Shown here piece by piece: positions 53,447 to 61,927 of a DNA stretch of 64,000 bases (position 1 is its first letter; each line of letters begins with the position of its first letter). The translations under genes were made by a program, and so were the position numbers. The DNA is from Litoribacter ruber. Lineage in GTDB: Bacteria; Bacteroidota; Bacteroidia; Cytophagales; Cyclobacteriaceae. The stretch spans positions 124,001-188,000 of the forward strand of contig NZ_JAHBGI010000001.1 in the NCBI RefSeq assembly GCF_018500185.1, given 5' to 3'. A model generated the notes under the pieces. That model worked only from the letters and a program-made list of their open reading frames with translations. It had not been told where the DNA came from and did not search any database.

Positions 53447-54724
53447 TTAAGCGAATTTCTTCAATGCTAGTTCCAGTCTTTGAGCGAATTTGTATACGTC
53501 CTCAAAGCTGTTGTACAGCGGGGCAGGGGCTATGCGTATCACGTTGGGATGCCTCCAGTCGCCGACTATTCCATGGGCATACAGCTCGTCAAAGACAGCC
53601 TTTCCGCCTTTATGAACCAGCAAAGATAACTGACAGCCTCTTTCTTTCGGGCTTTTTGGTGTTATTATTTCCAAAATGCCGCTGTCCCCGCTGATACTTT
53701 CGATTAAGAACTCCAGGTATCCTGTCAATAGTTCACTTTTCTGTCTTAGCTTCTCCATTCCGGCTTCCTCAAAGATATCCAGTGAGGCCTGGTGGGCTGC
53801 CAGTGCCAGCACGTTGGTGTTGGAAAGCTGCCACCCATCTGCCCCGTACATGGGCTTGAAGCCTTTTTCCATCTTGAAGCGCTCCTCCTCATCGTGACCC
53901 CACCATCCGGCAAACCTTGGCAGGTCGGGATTGTTTGCGTGGCGCTCATTGACAAAAATCCCCGAGATGTTGCCCGGACCGGAATTCATGTATTTGTAGC
54001 TGCACCATGTGGCAAAGTCCACGTCCCAATCATGCAGCTTTAGCGGGATGTTTCCAGCCGCATGGGCAAGGTCAAAACCCACCTGGGCTCCTGCTGCATG
54101 CCCTGCTTCGGTGATTTTCCTTATGTCAAAAACCTGCCCGGTGTAATATTGCAACCCGGCCATCATCACCAAAGCCAGTTCATTTTTATTCTCCTCAATT
54201 GCACTAAGGATGTCCTCAGTCCTAAGGGTATGCTCCCCTTCGCGGGGGCTGATTTCAATAATGGCCTCTTCGGGCTTATACCCATGGAATTTCACCTGGG
54301 TTTCCAGCATGTAGATATCCGATGGAAAAGATCCCGCTTCAGTCAGCACCTTGAATTTCTTGTGGGTGGGCTGGTAGAAGCTTACCATCAAAAAGTGGAG
54401 GTTGCTGCTCAGGTTGTTCATGGCCACTACCTCATGCTCCTTTGTCCCCAGGATGTTGGCCAGCATGGGTTTGGATTTCTTGCGGATGCTGTACCAAGGG
54501 GACTCCCCGTGAAAATGGCCATCCACGGCCATTCTGGCCCAACGGTCCATTTCCTCCTGAATATAGCTGATGGCGGATTTGGGCTGTAGGCCCAGAGAGT
54601 TGCCGCAGAAATAGATGGCCTGCTGTCCGTTTACCTCCGGAAATAAGAATTTGTCACGGAAGGACCTTAGCGGGTCCTTTTCGTCCATTTCCTTGGCAAA
54701 AGCTTCGGTGTTTTGGTATTGCAT
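53447..54724 (-). CDS. kynU: Kynureninase
   Basis: Start at ATG 54724 (MQYQNTEAF) is preferred to 54766, which lies inside haaO. The 425-residue PLP enzyme has the aminotransferase class V fold with the cofactor lysine in CSYKYMNSGPG and a GNSLGLQPK N-terminal block. It cleaves 3-hydroxykynurenine to 3-hydroxyanthranilate plus alanine. It is second in the kynurenine operon, 20 bp after haaO. Confidence 0.96.
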   Translation of the reverse strand: MQYQNTEAFAKEMDEKDPLRSFRDKFLFPEVNGQQAIYFCGNSLGLQPKSAISYIQEEMDRWARMAVDGHFHGESPWYSIRKKSKPMLANILGTKEHEVVAMNNLSSNLHFLMVSFYQPTHKKFKVLTEAGSFPSDIYMLETQVKFHGYKPEEAIIEISPREGEHTLRTEDILSAIEENKNELALVMMAGLQYYTGQVFDIRKITEAGHAAGAQVGFDLAHAAGNIPLKLHDWDVDFATWCSYKYMNSGPGNISGIFVNERHANNPDLPRFAGWWGHDEEERFKMEKGFKPMYGADGWQLSNTNVLALAAHQASLDIFEEAGMEKLRQKSELLTGYLEFLIESISGDSGILEIITPKSPKERGCQLSLLVHKGGKAVFDELYAHGIVGDWRHPNVIRIAPAPLYNSFEDVYKFAQRLELALKKFA

Positions 54725-54743
54725 GATTGATGGTTTTTTAGGG

Positions 54744-55256
54744 TTATTTCTTGAGTTGCTCCCCACAGTTGGAGCAGGTAGTAAGTTCCGGATTTGACCA
54801 GAACCTTTCCATGATGGGTGGAAGCTGATTTACGATGTCGGTGATTTCGGCATATTCCTCGTAAAGTTTGTGGCCGCAGTTTTCGCAGTGCCAGATGAAC
54901 CCGTCGAGTTCGCCGGGCCTTCGGTAGCGTTCAAAAACCAATCCTACGGTATTGGCCGGCCGGCGGGGGCTGTGGGGTACTTTTCCCGGAAGCAAGAACA
55001 TCTCACCCTCTTTGATGATGATGTCCCTGGGCTCGCCCTCATCAATGACCTTCAGGGTGATGTCCCCTTCGATTTGGTAGAATACCTCCTCGCCTTCGTT
55101 GTAGTGGTAGTCTTTTCGGGAATTTGGCCCACCTACCACCATGACGATAAAGTCTTTGTTGTCATGAAAAACCTGCCGGTTGCCCACGGGTGGTTTGAGC
55201 AGGTGGCGATGGTCGTCTATCCATTTTTGGAAATTGATGGGCTGGGGTAATGCCAT
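54744..55256 (-). CDS. haaO: 3-Hydroxyanthranilate 3,4-dioxygenase
   Basis: Start at ATG 55256 (MALPQPINF) rather than 55286. The 170-residue cupin has the Fe(II) ligands in DYHYNEGEEVFYQIEG and PHSPRRP. A C-terminal rubredoxin-like CxxC pair (CENCG, CSNCG) is present, as in the bacterial enzyme. It opens the ring to form 2-amino-3-carboxymuconate semialdehyde, which closes to quinolinate. It is first in the operon. Confidence 0.95.
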   Translation of the reverse strand: MALPQPINFQKWIDDHRHLLKPPVGNRQVFHDNKDFIVMVVGGPNSRKDYHYNEGEEVFYQIEGDITLKVIDEGEPRDIIIKEGEMFLLPGKVPHSPRRPANTVGLVFERYRRPGELDGFIWHCENCGHKLYEEYAEITDIVNQLPPIMERFWSNPELTTCSNCGEQLKK

Positions 55257-55352
55257 GGTTTGGATTCTTTTTTGCTTTGAAATCAAACAATAAATGTATA
55301 AAATTTCTCTCAGTTTTTGCCTTAATTTGTTATCAGACTAAAATCCCTCAAA

Positions 55353-56336
55353 ATGAGCTACCCTATAATTGACACCCACTGTGACCTGCTTTCCTACTTG
55401 GCCAAAGTGCCAAATGCCGATCCCCAGAGCAGGGATATTGCCTGCGGAATTCCCTTTCTCAAGGAGGGAAACGTGAAGCTGCAGGTCATGGCCATCTACA
55501 CGGACGTGGCGCCTGGGAGCATGGAGGTAGCCACCAAGCAGGTGGGCAAGTTCAAGGCTATGCTCAATATGCATCAGGATGACGTTTGCCTGGCGGACAG
55601 GGACTTTTTGGCCTCCCTAGGGAATGAGTCGAAAATTGGGGCCGTTTGCGCCATTGAAAATGCTGCTGGGCTGGGAGATGAAAATGCCGATTGGACGGCC
55701 ATTTATACCCAATTGGACAATATCATAGCCAATACCGGCCGACTGGCCTATATTTCCCTTACCCACCATACCGAAAACCGCTTTGGCGGGGGGAATTATA
55801 CCGAAGTGGGGCTGAAAGACGACGGCAGAAGGTTGCTTGATTATATTTCCGGCAAGCAGATCGCCATTGACCTTTCCCATACCTCAGATTGGTTGGCTCA
55901 AGGGATTTTGGAACACATTACCGTCAAGCAGCTGGACGTGCCGGTAATTGCCAGCCATTCAAATTTCAGGGCCATCTGGGACCACAGAAGAAATTTAACG
56001 GATGAATTTGCCAAGGAAATCATTCATAGGAAAGGGATTATAGGGGTAAATTTTTTGAGGGCATTTTTGGACAATGCCGTTCCCGAGCGGATTTTTGACC
56101 ACATCAAGCACGGGTTTGCCATTGGGGCAGAAGACTGCATCTGCTTCGGTGCGGACTTCTTTTACACCAAAGATTTCCCCGACAAGAGCAGGCATCCATT
56201 CTATTACCCGCTGGTGGAAGATGCCTCCAAATACCCATCTGTCCTGGAAAGCTTAAAGAGTGATCTAAGCGGTGAACAGCTTGAAAAACTGGCCTATAAA
56301 AATGCCCAGAGGTTCTTTAAATCAGTTTGGAAATAA
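55353..56336 (+). CDS. Membrane dipeptidase (M19 family)
   Basis: The 327-residue protein has the zinc-binding HCD near residue 9 (IDTHCDLL), a bridging Glu in AIENAAGLG, DLSHTSDW and IASHSNFRAIW near residues 175-210. Members cleave dipeptides with dehydro- or D-residues. No lipobox is seen, so it may be cytoplasmic. It is divergent from the kynurenine operon and precedes a TPK-like gene by 62 bp. Confidence 0.93.
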   Translation: MSYPIIDTHCDLLSYLAKVPNADPQSRDIACGIPFLKEGNVKLQVMAIYTDVAPGSMEVATKQVGKFKAMLNMHQDDVCLADRDFLASLGNESKIGAVCAIENAAGLGDENADWTAIYTQLDNIIANTGRLAYISLTHHTENRFGGGNYTEVGLKDDGRRLLDYISGKQIAIDLSHTSDWLAQGILEHITVKQLDVPVIASHSNFRAIWDHRRNLTDEFAKEIIHRKGIIGVNFLRAFLDNAVPERIFDHIKHGFAIGAEDCICFGADFFYTKDFPDKSRHPFYYPLVEDASKYPSVLESLKSDLSGEQLEKLAYKNAQRFFKSVWK

Positions 56337-56398
56337 GATGCATAGTCCACAGTCGATGGTCGACTGTGGACCATGATCAACCATCAACCAACACTACC

Positions 56399-57019
56399 AT
56401 GTCATCACATCATTTTGTAAAGGAAAATCAGGAGCCGGCATTGGTCATACTTGGCCTTGAAGGTTTGGATTATGATACTATAGCGCCATTGTTGGAGTGG
56501 GTGCCTACTGTGGCGGTTACGGAAGAAACCGTCGAAAAGGTCATTTCTTTGGGGATAAAAATAGATCTCATTTTAGCCTCTATAGGATTTCAAAAGGAAA
56601 ACATCCATCTGCTTGAAGAGCAGTACCCGGTAAGGTTTATGACTGCCAAAGAAGGCAAGTATCTGGAAGAAGGCCTACAATACCTGGTCGCTTCCAAGCA
56701 TTCTGCGGTGAACATCTTGGGGTATGACCACCTGAAGGTTTTTAGTCTCTTGGACAAACTGGAGTTTTTGAATATCGTGATCTGGGATGGGCCTATGCGG
56801 TATTTTCCGGTGAAGGGAGGAAGGTTAAAGAAATACTTTTCAACCGGCTCGCTGCAGCTTCATGCTGCTGAGGATTCCTTTGTGGAGATGGTAAATGCTG
56901 AGGGCAGCGAACTGATTCAGATCAAGCATGCCACCTTCGTCGAAGTGGAGGAGGGCATGGTGGAGTTGAAAGCCAAGGACCTGTTTTGGGTTGGGGAACT
57001 TCAGGGCGTACAACCGTAG
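56399..57019 (+). CDS. Thiamine-pyrophosphokinase-like protein, active-site motif not seen
   Basis: Start at ATG 56399 (MSSHHFVKENQEP) is chosen; an in-frame ATG at 56327 overlaps the dipeptidase gene. The 206-residue protein is like the Bacteroidota thiamine-pyrophosphokinase form at its N-terminus (SHHxVxENQEPAL, LLEWxP, VISLGIKIDLIL). The catalytic GDFDS motif expected after that strand is replaced by ASIGF. It may be an inactive paralogue or a divergent sugar/nucleotide-binding protein. Its end overlaps convergent prmC by 19 bp. Confidence 0.55.
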   Translation: MSSHHFVKENQEPALVILGLEGLDYDTIAPLLEWVPTVAVTEETVEKVISLGIKIDLILASIGFQKENIHLLEEQYPVRFMTAKEGKYLEEGLQYLVASKHSAVNILGYDHLKVFSLLDKLEFLNIVIWDGPMRYFPVKGGRLKKYFSTGSLQLHAAEDSFVEMVNAEGSELIQIKHATFVEVEEGMVELKAKDLFWVGELQGVQP

Positions 57020-57840
57020 ACAATCCTGTCTTTTCCATTGAGGTCTTGATAGATACTTACCTTCTCATAGCCTAACGCTCCCATCAATTCCTTGGTCTCC
57101 TGACCAAAAGCCTCATTGATCTCAAAATAAAGAGTTCCCCCCGGCTTTAAGACTTTCAAGCCTTTTTCGGCTATTGTTCTGTAAAAAATCAGTGGGTCTT
57201 CATCGCTTACAAACAGGGCCAGGTGCGGTTCGTGGGATAAAACGTTAGCCTGCATCTGGGCTTTTTCAAGTTCCCGGACATAGGGAGGATTGCTCACCAG
57301 GATGTCCAGATCGGGATAGGGGATGTCGGCCGATAAAATATCCGCTTGGTGAAAATCAACCGCGGCATCTAGCAGCATTGCATTTTCCATGGCAACTTTC
57401 AGCGCCTCATGGCTCACATCGAGACCAAATACTTTAGCCTCTGGGATTTCCAAGGCCAGGGTGATGGGAATGCAGCCGGTTCCGGTGCCTATGTCCAGGA
57501 TCTTTGGAGCCGGTAGGCGGTTTTCCTTCAGGATCAGGTGTACCAGTTCCTCCGTTTCATTTCTTGGGATCAGCACGGCTGGTGTGACCTTAAATTCCCG
57601 ACCGTAGAAAGGGGCCTTTCCGAGAATGTACTGGATGGGAACTTCCTGCTTCACTTTTTGCAAGGCTTCCAAAAAGGAGGCTTTATCATCTTGTATGGAT
57701 TTGTCCTGCAAAACTTCCATTCTCCTGAAATTGAAAAAGTGTTCAAACAGCCAAAAAACAAGGCTTTCCGCCTCCTGTTTGGGATAGGTGGAGGAAAGTT
57801 CGGTAACTGATTCTAGGAAGAGTTCTTTGGAGGATGGCAC
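57001..57840 (-). CDS. prmC: Release factor N5-glutamine methyltransferase
   Basis: The 279-residue protein has a helical N-terminal domain, motif I LDIGTGTGCIPITLAL near residue 115 and the NPPY signature in VSNPPYV near residue 185. It methylates the Gln of the GGQ motif in RF1 and RF2. It is monocistronic and convergent with the TPK-like gene. Confidence 0.95.
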   Translation of the reverse strand: MPSSKELFLESVTELSSTYPKQEAESLVFWLFEHFFNFRRMEVLQDKSIQDDKASFLEALQKVKQEVPIQYILGKAPFYGREFKVTPAVLIPRNETEELVHLILKENRLPAPKILDIGTGTGCIPITLALEIPEAKVFGLDVSHEALKVAMENAMLLDAAVDFHQADILSADIPYPDLDILVSNPPYVRELEKAQMQANVLSHEPHLALFVSDEDPLIFYRTIAEKGLKVLKPGGTLYFEINEAFGQETKELMGALGYEKVSIYQDLNGKDRIVYGCTP

Positions 57841-57948
57841 AGCTCTTTGTTGGATTTGTTCGCAAATTTACTTAAACAATTGTGCTTTCAATAAAAGAAT
57901 TTTTTTGTAACTTATTTGTGTTATAGCTTTATATACGATGATGTGAAC

Positions 57949-58188
57949 ATGAAATTAACGCTATCCATAAAAAAGTCAGTGATTGAGGGAGCGGAAAAAT
58001 ATGCTTCTGAGAAGGGTATTAACCTTTCAGAAATCGTGGAAACCTATTTGGTTAAATTAGCCAAAAATCAGGAACATAAGCCTTCTTCTCAAAAAGGGAT
58101 AAGGTCTTTAAAAGGGATACTTAAAAATAGTGAGGATGTGGACTACAAGAAAACCATAGAAGAGGAAATTTTCAAAAAACATGGATAA
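57949..58188 (+). CDS. DUF6364-type antitoxin
   Basis: Start at ATG 57949 (MKLTLSIKKS) is preferred over 57916. The 79-residue protein has an N-terminal ribbon-helix-helix-like part (MKLTLSIKKSVIEGAEKYA, GINLSEIVETYLVKL), matching DUF6364 antitoxins, and a C-terminal toxin-binding tail. It overlaps the PIN toxin gene by 8 bp in the antitoxin-first order. Confidence 0.85.
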   Translation: MKLTLSIKKSVIEGAEKYASEKGINLSEIVETYLVKLAKNQEHKPSSQKGIRSLKGILKNSEDVDYKKTIEEEIFKKHG

Positions 58189-58597
58189 TATTTTTTTGGA
58201 TACAGATGTTATTCTGGATTTTTTGTTAAATAGGGAGCCTTTTTCGAACTATATGGATCAGCTTTTTATCTTGTCCGAAAAGGGCAATGTCAATTTTTAT
58301 GCTTCTTCATTAAGTTTCAATAATATTTATTATATATCCAGAAAGACATTAGGGCATAAAAAGGCAGTAAAGATTTTACAAGAATTGATTGATACCATTC
58401 ATGTTCTTAATGTTGGTAAGGAGGAAATTAAGAAAGCTTTAGATGGAGATTTTGCTGACTTTGAAGAAGGTCTTCAAGAGGCAGCTGCTCTAAATGTTTT
58501 TGATTTAAAAGCCATTTTAACTAGAAATAAAAAGGATTTTAAAAACTCTGTTTTTAAGATATTAAGTCCTGAAGAGTATTTGGGGCTCAATGAATAG
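58181..58597 (+). CDS. PIN-domain toxin
   Basis: The 138-residue protein has a PIN nuclease fold: D7 and D9 in FLDTDVILDFLL, an acidic pair in DFADFEEGLQEAAA and a terminal TRNKKDF. It should cleave RNA with Mg or Mn until neutralised by the upstream antitoxin. The 8-bp overlap marks a single module. Its codon usage is AT-rich compared with neighbours. Confidence 0.9.
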   Translation: MDNIFLDTDVILDFLLNREPFSNYMDQLFILSEKGNVNFYASSLSFNNIYYISRKTLGHKKAVKILQELIDTIHVLNVGKEEIKKALDGDFADFEEGLQEAAALNVFDLKAILTRNKKDFKNSVFKILSPEEYLGLNE

Positions 58598-58967
58598 GAT
58601 CTTTTATTTCTTTATTTCCCCTATTAATCCAAAAATAAAACCCCACTGCCCCGATCGCATACATCAGCACATCCCACCAGTCCCTGGTATATACTTCGGA
58701 CCGCATCGGGAGAATGACTTCGAAGATCAGACTGAAATACAGTACAGCCACTGCTATTTGGGTTTTGGTGAAAACGAACTTGGCCTTTAATGAATGAAAC
58801 CAGCGGAAAGCCTGCAGTGTGAGTCCCAGCACCACCGGCATGGCCAAAAGATCATCCAAATAAGCATGCACATACGGGATAAATATTCCCTGCACTTTTT
58901 CCAAGTATTGGTTTACCCAAAACAGGATGCAGCAGACAATGAAAAAAGGGTTTTTAAATACGCTCAT
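58587..58967 (-). CDS. Small hypothetical membrane protein
   Basis: Start at ATG 58967 overlaps the stop of the upstream gene in an ATGA arrangement; a longer start at 58994 is rejected. The 126-residue protein has four membrane helices. Relatives in Bacteroidota are sometimes labelled magnesium-citrate secondary transporter, but nothing here proves that. It is translationally coupled with a zinc-ribbon protein. Confidence 0.7.
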   Translation of the reverse strand: MSVFKNPFFIVCCILFWVNQYLEKVQGIFIPYVHAYLDDLLAMPVVLGLTLQAFRWFHSLKAKFVFTKTQIAVAVLYFSLIFEVILPMRSEVYTRDWWDVLMYAIGAVGFYFWINRGNKEIKDPIH

Positions 58968-59251
58968 CAGCCGGGCAAAGCGGCAATCAGCCAAGCAATA
59001 AAGGAAAGGATGGACATGTAGATGATGTAGAAGGTATTGCCGACTTTCTTCCAGAATTTGACAAAGTCACTGTCATCTTCGCGAATATAAAAAATCCAGC
59101 TTTCAGCGCGCTCCTGAGCCTTCTGGCGATCCCTGTTTCTGTGCTCAAGGTCTTCTCCACCCAGTGGCTTGCCGCAGTGATCACAGGGGTCTTCCAGTTT
59201 TTGGTTCCAATCGGACCATTTTCCGCAGTGTGGACATCTTTTTTCTCCCAT
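58967..59251 (-). CDS. Zinc-ribbon protein with C-terminal membrane helix
   Basis: The 94-residue protein has two CxxC pairs (CPHC and CDHC) at its N-terminus, a charged helix (RNRDRQKAQERAES) and a C-terminal membrane segment (YIIYMSILSFIAWLIAALPG). It may be a small membrane-anchored metal-binding protein. It overlaps the next gene by an ATGA. No function is recognised. Confidence 0.7.
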   Translation of the reverse strand: MGEKRCPHCGKWSDWNQKLEDPCDHCGKPLGGEDLEHRNRDRQKAQERAESWIFYIREDDSDFVKFWKKVGNTFYIIYMSILSFIAWLIAALPG

Positions 59252-59355
59252 ATCACAAAATTAACCTTTTCTTTTAAACCATACCCTGAAGCAAGAAATA
59301 TACCCGATAGGTTTCTTATCCTTTCAAATTGAACCATAAGCCCATATGAAATGAT

Positions 59356-59363
59356 TATCTTTG
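59356..59363 (+). promoter_or_regulatory. TAnnTTTG -7 box for the RsmB-family gene
   Basis: TATCTTTG lies 23 bp before the ATG at 59387, with a TTG at 59329-59331, 24 bp upstream of the box. Confidence 0.5.
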
Positions 59364-59386
59364 TGGATTAAAATTTAAAAATATAT

Positions 59387-60574
59387 ATGAAACTTCACTC
59401 CAACACGGTTTACGGTGTGGTAAATGCCCTTGATGAGATCTTCTTCAACAACAAATATGCGGATAAAGTCATTGAAAAAACCCTAAAGTCCAATCCCAAG
59501 TGGGGGGCAAGGGACAGGGGATTCATTGCCGAAAGCGTATATGAGATGGTCCGCTGGTGGAGGCTAATCAATGAGGTGAGCCCATCAGATGATATTTTTC
59601 ATCTTTTCGCTACCTACTGGCTCATGCAGGGCAACACCTTGCCACCATGGAGGGAGTTTGAAGGAGTGGATGCCTCCAGAATAAAATATAATTACGACAC
59701 TATCCGCGAAAGGGCCATCCTGCAGTCCATTCCAGACTGGATGGATGAGATGGGCGAAAACCTGCTCGGGGATAAATGGGATGAGGAACTCGATACCCTC
59801 AACCAGCAAGCCCAAGTGGTGATCCGTGCCAACTCCCTTAAGACCACCAAGGAGGATCTGATGAACCGACTTGGGGAAGACGGGGTGGAAACCTATGCTC
59901 CAAAAGGCTACCGTGACGCTCTCGTGTTGGCCAAAAGGCAAAATATTTTTAGACACCCTGCTTTCAAAGAAGGGCTTTTCGAAGTGCAGGATGCCTCTTC
60001 CCAGTTGGTAGCCTCTGCTTTGGAGGTGGAGCCGGGCATGCGGGTGATTGATGCCTGCGCGGGTGCGGGGGGCAAATCCCTTCATCTGGCCGCGCTCATG
60101 GAAAATAAGGGCAGGATCCTTTCCATGGATATTGAGGAGTGGAAACTGAAAAACACCAAGCTGAGGGCCAGAAGGGCTGGAGTAAGCATCATAGAGCCAA
60201 GAGTCATAGAAAGCAACAAAACCATCAAGCGATTGGCGGAGTCTGCAGACAGGTTGCTTTTGGATGTGCCTTGCTCAGGTTTGGGGGTGTTGAAGCGTAA
60301 TCCGGACACCAAATGGAAACTCACCCCTGAGTCTATTTCCAAGGTTCAGGAAGTGCAGCAGGAGATCATCCAGGATTATTCCAGTATGCTCAAGCCTGGG
60401 GGAATGATGGTCTATGCCACCTGCAGCATCCTCCCTACCGAAAACCAGCTGCAAGTGGAGAAATTCCTCAACAGTGAAAAAGGAAAAGGCTTCGAGTTGA
60501 TTAGCGATGAGAAGGTTTTGGCCCATGAGAGTGGATTTGATGGGTTTTATATAGCTAGGTTGAAGAAAAAGTGA
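59387..60574 (+). CDS. RsmB/NOP-family rRNA (cytosine-5) methyltransferase
   Basis: The 395-residue protein has the RsmB/Nop2/Sun fold: an N-terminal RNA-binding part, FEVQDASSQLVA, motif I DACAGAGGKSLHLA and the catalytic Cys pair in DVPCSGLGVLKRNPD and ATCSILPTENQ. Which rRNA cytosine it modifies cannot be fixed. It is monocistronic with its own promoter-like box, followed by heptamer repeats. Confidence 0.92.
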   Translation: MKLHSNTVYGVVNALDEIFFNNKYADKVIEKTLKSNPKWGARDRGFIAESVYEMVRWWRLINEVSPSDDIFHLFATYWLMQGNTLPPWREFEGVDASRIKYNYDTIRERAILQSIPDWMDEMGENLLGDKWDEELDTLNQQAQVVIRANSLKTTKEDLMNRLGEDGVETYAPKGYRDALVLAKRQNIFRHPAFKEGLFEVQDASSQLVASALEVEPGMRVIDACAGAGGKSLHLAALMENKGRILSMDIEEWKLKNTKLRARRAGVSIIEPRVIESNKTIKRLAESADRLLLDVPCSGLGVLKRNPDTKWKLTPESISKVQEVQQEIIQDYSSMLKPGGMMVYATCSILPTENQLQVEKFLNSEKGKGFELISDEKVLAHESGFDGFYIARLKKK

Positions 60575-60576
60575 TT

Positions 60577-60701
60577 GTACTAAGTACAATGTACTAGGTA
60601 CTAAGTATAGTGGTTCAGGCCAAGTTGAGGCACAGAATTAAGCGTTGAAAAATGGACTGTATCTTAGTACTTTGTACCTTGTACATAGTACAATAAATGT
60701 C
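60577..60701. repeat. Two GTACnnn heptamer arrays in the gap
   Basis: GTAC occurs at exact 7-nt steps at 60577, 60584, 60591 and 60598, then again at 60667, 60674, 60681 and 60688. The two arrays run as near inverted copies 66 bp apart. No gene is present. Confidence 0.85.
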
Positions 60702-60727
60702 TATATTTATTTAAAATTCAGATAAAT

Positions 60728-61186
60728 ATGGACCTCGAGATGATGTTTACCATTGTCAATGCTGTGGCTCTGTTGAGCTGGGTGTTGCTGTTTGCTTTTT
60801 ATCATACCCATTGGGTCTACCCCTCACTTTTTTCGGGGGTCATCGTATTTTTGGCCGCGGTCTACCTTTATTATATCAGTGTTGGGTTTACCGGAGGGGC
60901 CGAAGGAGGATTTAACAGCCTCAGGGAGGTCCGCATGCTTTTCCAGGATGATTATGCATTGCTGGGCGGCTGGGTGCATTACCTTGCCTTCGACCTTTTT
61001 GTGGGCATGTGGGTAGCCAAGGATGCCCATTACCGTAAAATTAACCGCTGGCTGCTGCTTCCCTGCCTTTTCCTGACCTTTATGCTTGGCCCTGTGGGTT
61101 TGCTGCTGTATCTGGTGATCAGAGCGCTGAAAGCAGGGGAGGTGGTTCAGTATCCATTTGCTAAGTCGACGGACTTTGCTCCTTAA
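60728..61186 (+). CDS. ABA4-like (DUF4281) membrane protein
   Basis: The 152-residue protein has four membrane helices and the DUF4281 pattern: an N-terminal LLSWVLLFAFYHTHW, GGWVHYLAFDLFVGMWVAKDA in the middle and GPVGLLLYLVIR at the end. Plant ABA4 is needed for neoxanthin synthesis; bacterial members are of unknown function but may act on carotenoids or isoprenoids. It is monocistronic between repeat blocks. Confidence 0.85.
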   Translation: MDLEMMFTIVNAVALLSWVLLFAFYHTHWVYPSLFSGVIVFLAAVYLYYISVGFTGGAEGGFNSLREVRMLFQDDYALLGGWVHYLAFDLFVGMWVAKDAHYRKINRWLLLPCLFLTFMLGPVGLLLYLVIRALKAGEVVQYPFAKSTDFAP

Positions 61187-61197
61187 ATAAAAAAATG

Positions 61198-61840
61198 GGC
61201 CACAAAGGCACGAGGGCGCAAAGGTTTATTGAAGAAAAAGGGGTCACGAAGTCGCACTAAGTTAAAAAGAAGTCGAAAAAAAATGGCCACTAAGGCACGA
61301 GGGCGCAAAGGTTTATTGAAGAAAAAGGGGTCACGAAGTCGCACTGAGATAAAAAGAAGTCGCATGAAGGGATTTCTTTAAAAAATGGCCACAAAGACCC
61401 AAAGGCGCTAGGTTAGAGTGAGGAAACAATGGGTCACGAAGTCGTACTAAGTTAAAAAGAAGTCGAAAAAAAATGGCCACTAAGGCACGAGGGCGCAAAG
61501 GTTTATTGAAGAAAAATGGGTCACGAAGTCGCACTAAGTTAAAAAGAAGTCGAAAAAAAATGGCCACTATGGCGCGAGGGCGCAACGGTTTATTGAAGAA
61601 AAATGGGTCACGAAGTCGCACTAAGTTAAAAGGAAGTCGAAAAAAAAAGGCCACTAAGGCGCGAGGGCGCTAAGGTTTATTGAAGATAAATGGGTCACGA
61701 AGTCGCACTAAGTTAAAAGGAAGTCGAAAAAAAAAGGCCACTAAGGCGCGAGGGCGCAAAGGTTTATTGAAGAAAAATGGGTCACGAAGGACACCAATAT
61801 TAAAAGGAGTCGTAAGAAGGAAAGAATTGGTCACAATGAT
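61198..61840. repeat. Seven-copy 87-bp tandem repeat
   Basis: Units begin at 61198, 61285, 61386, 61475, 61562, 61649 and 61736. Most spacings are 87 bp, two are 101 and 89. Each unit runs GGCCACTAAGGCACGAGGGC, GCAAAGG, TTTATTGAAGAAAAA, GGGTCACGAAGTCGCACTAAG, GAAGTCGAAAAAAA. Because 87 is 29 codons, long open frames appear on both strands (61331-61654 minus and 61473-61673 plus), but they have no start signals or homology and are repeat artefacts. The first words match the CGCAAAG-type repeats elsewhere. Confidence 0.9.
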
Positions 61841-61880
61841 GCTGAATGGCTAAGAATAACGCCTGATTTAAAATGTCTTT

Positions 61881-61912
61881 GTACATAGTACCTAGTACCT
61901 AGTACATAGTAC
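61881..61912. repeat. GTACnnn heptamer array before a membrane gene
   Basis: GTAC sits at 61881, 61888, 61895, 61902 and 61909, each 7 nt apart. It ends 16 bp before the ATG of the seven-helix protein, so it is in the 5' leader or promoter region. Confidence 0.85.
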
Positions 61913-61927
61913 CCAAAAAATAAACGC

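Noticed and set aside
58987-59337. 116-codon minus frame over the zinc-ribbon gene
   Set aside because: It is a shadow frame of the 94-residue CxxC protein, which shows domain logic and an ATGA overlap.
61198-61840. Long open frames in the 87-bp repeat, and a CRISPR-like look
   Set aside because: Frames arise because 87 is a multiple of three; there is no start signal or homology, and no unique spacers between units.
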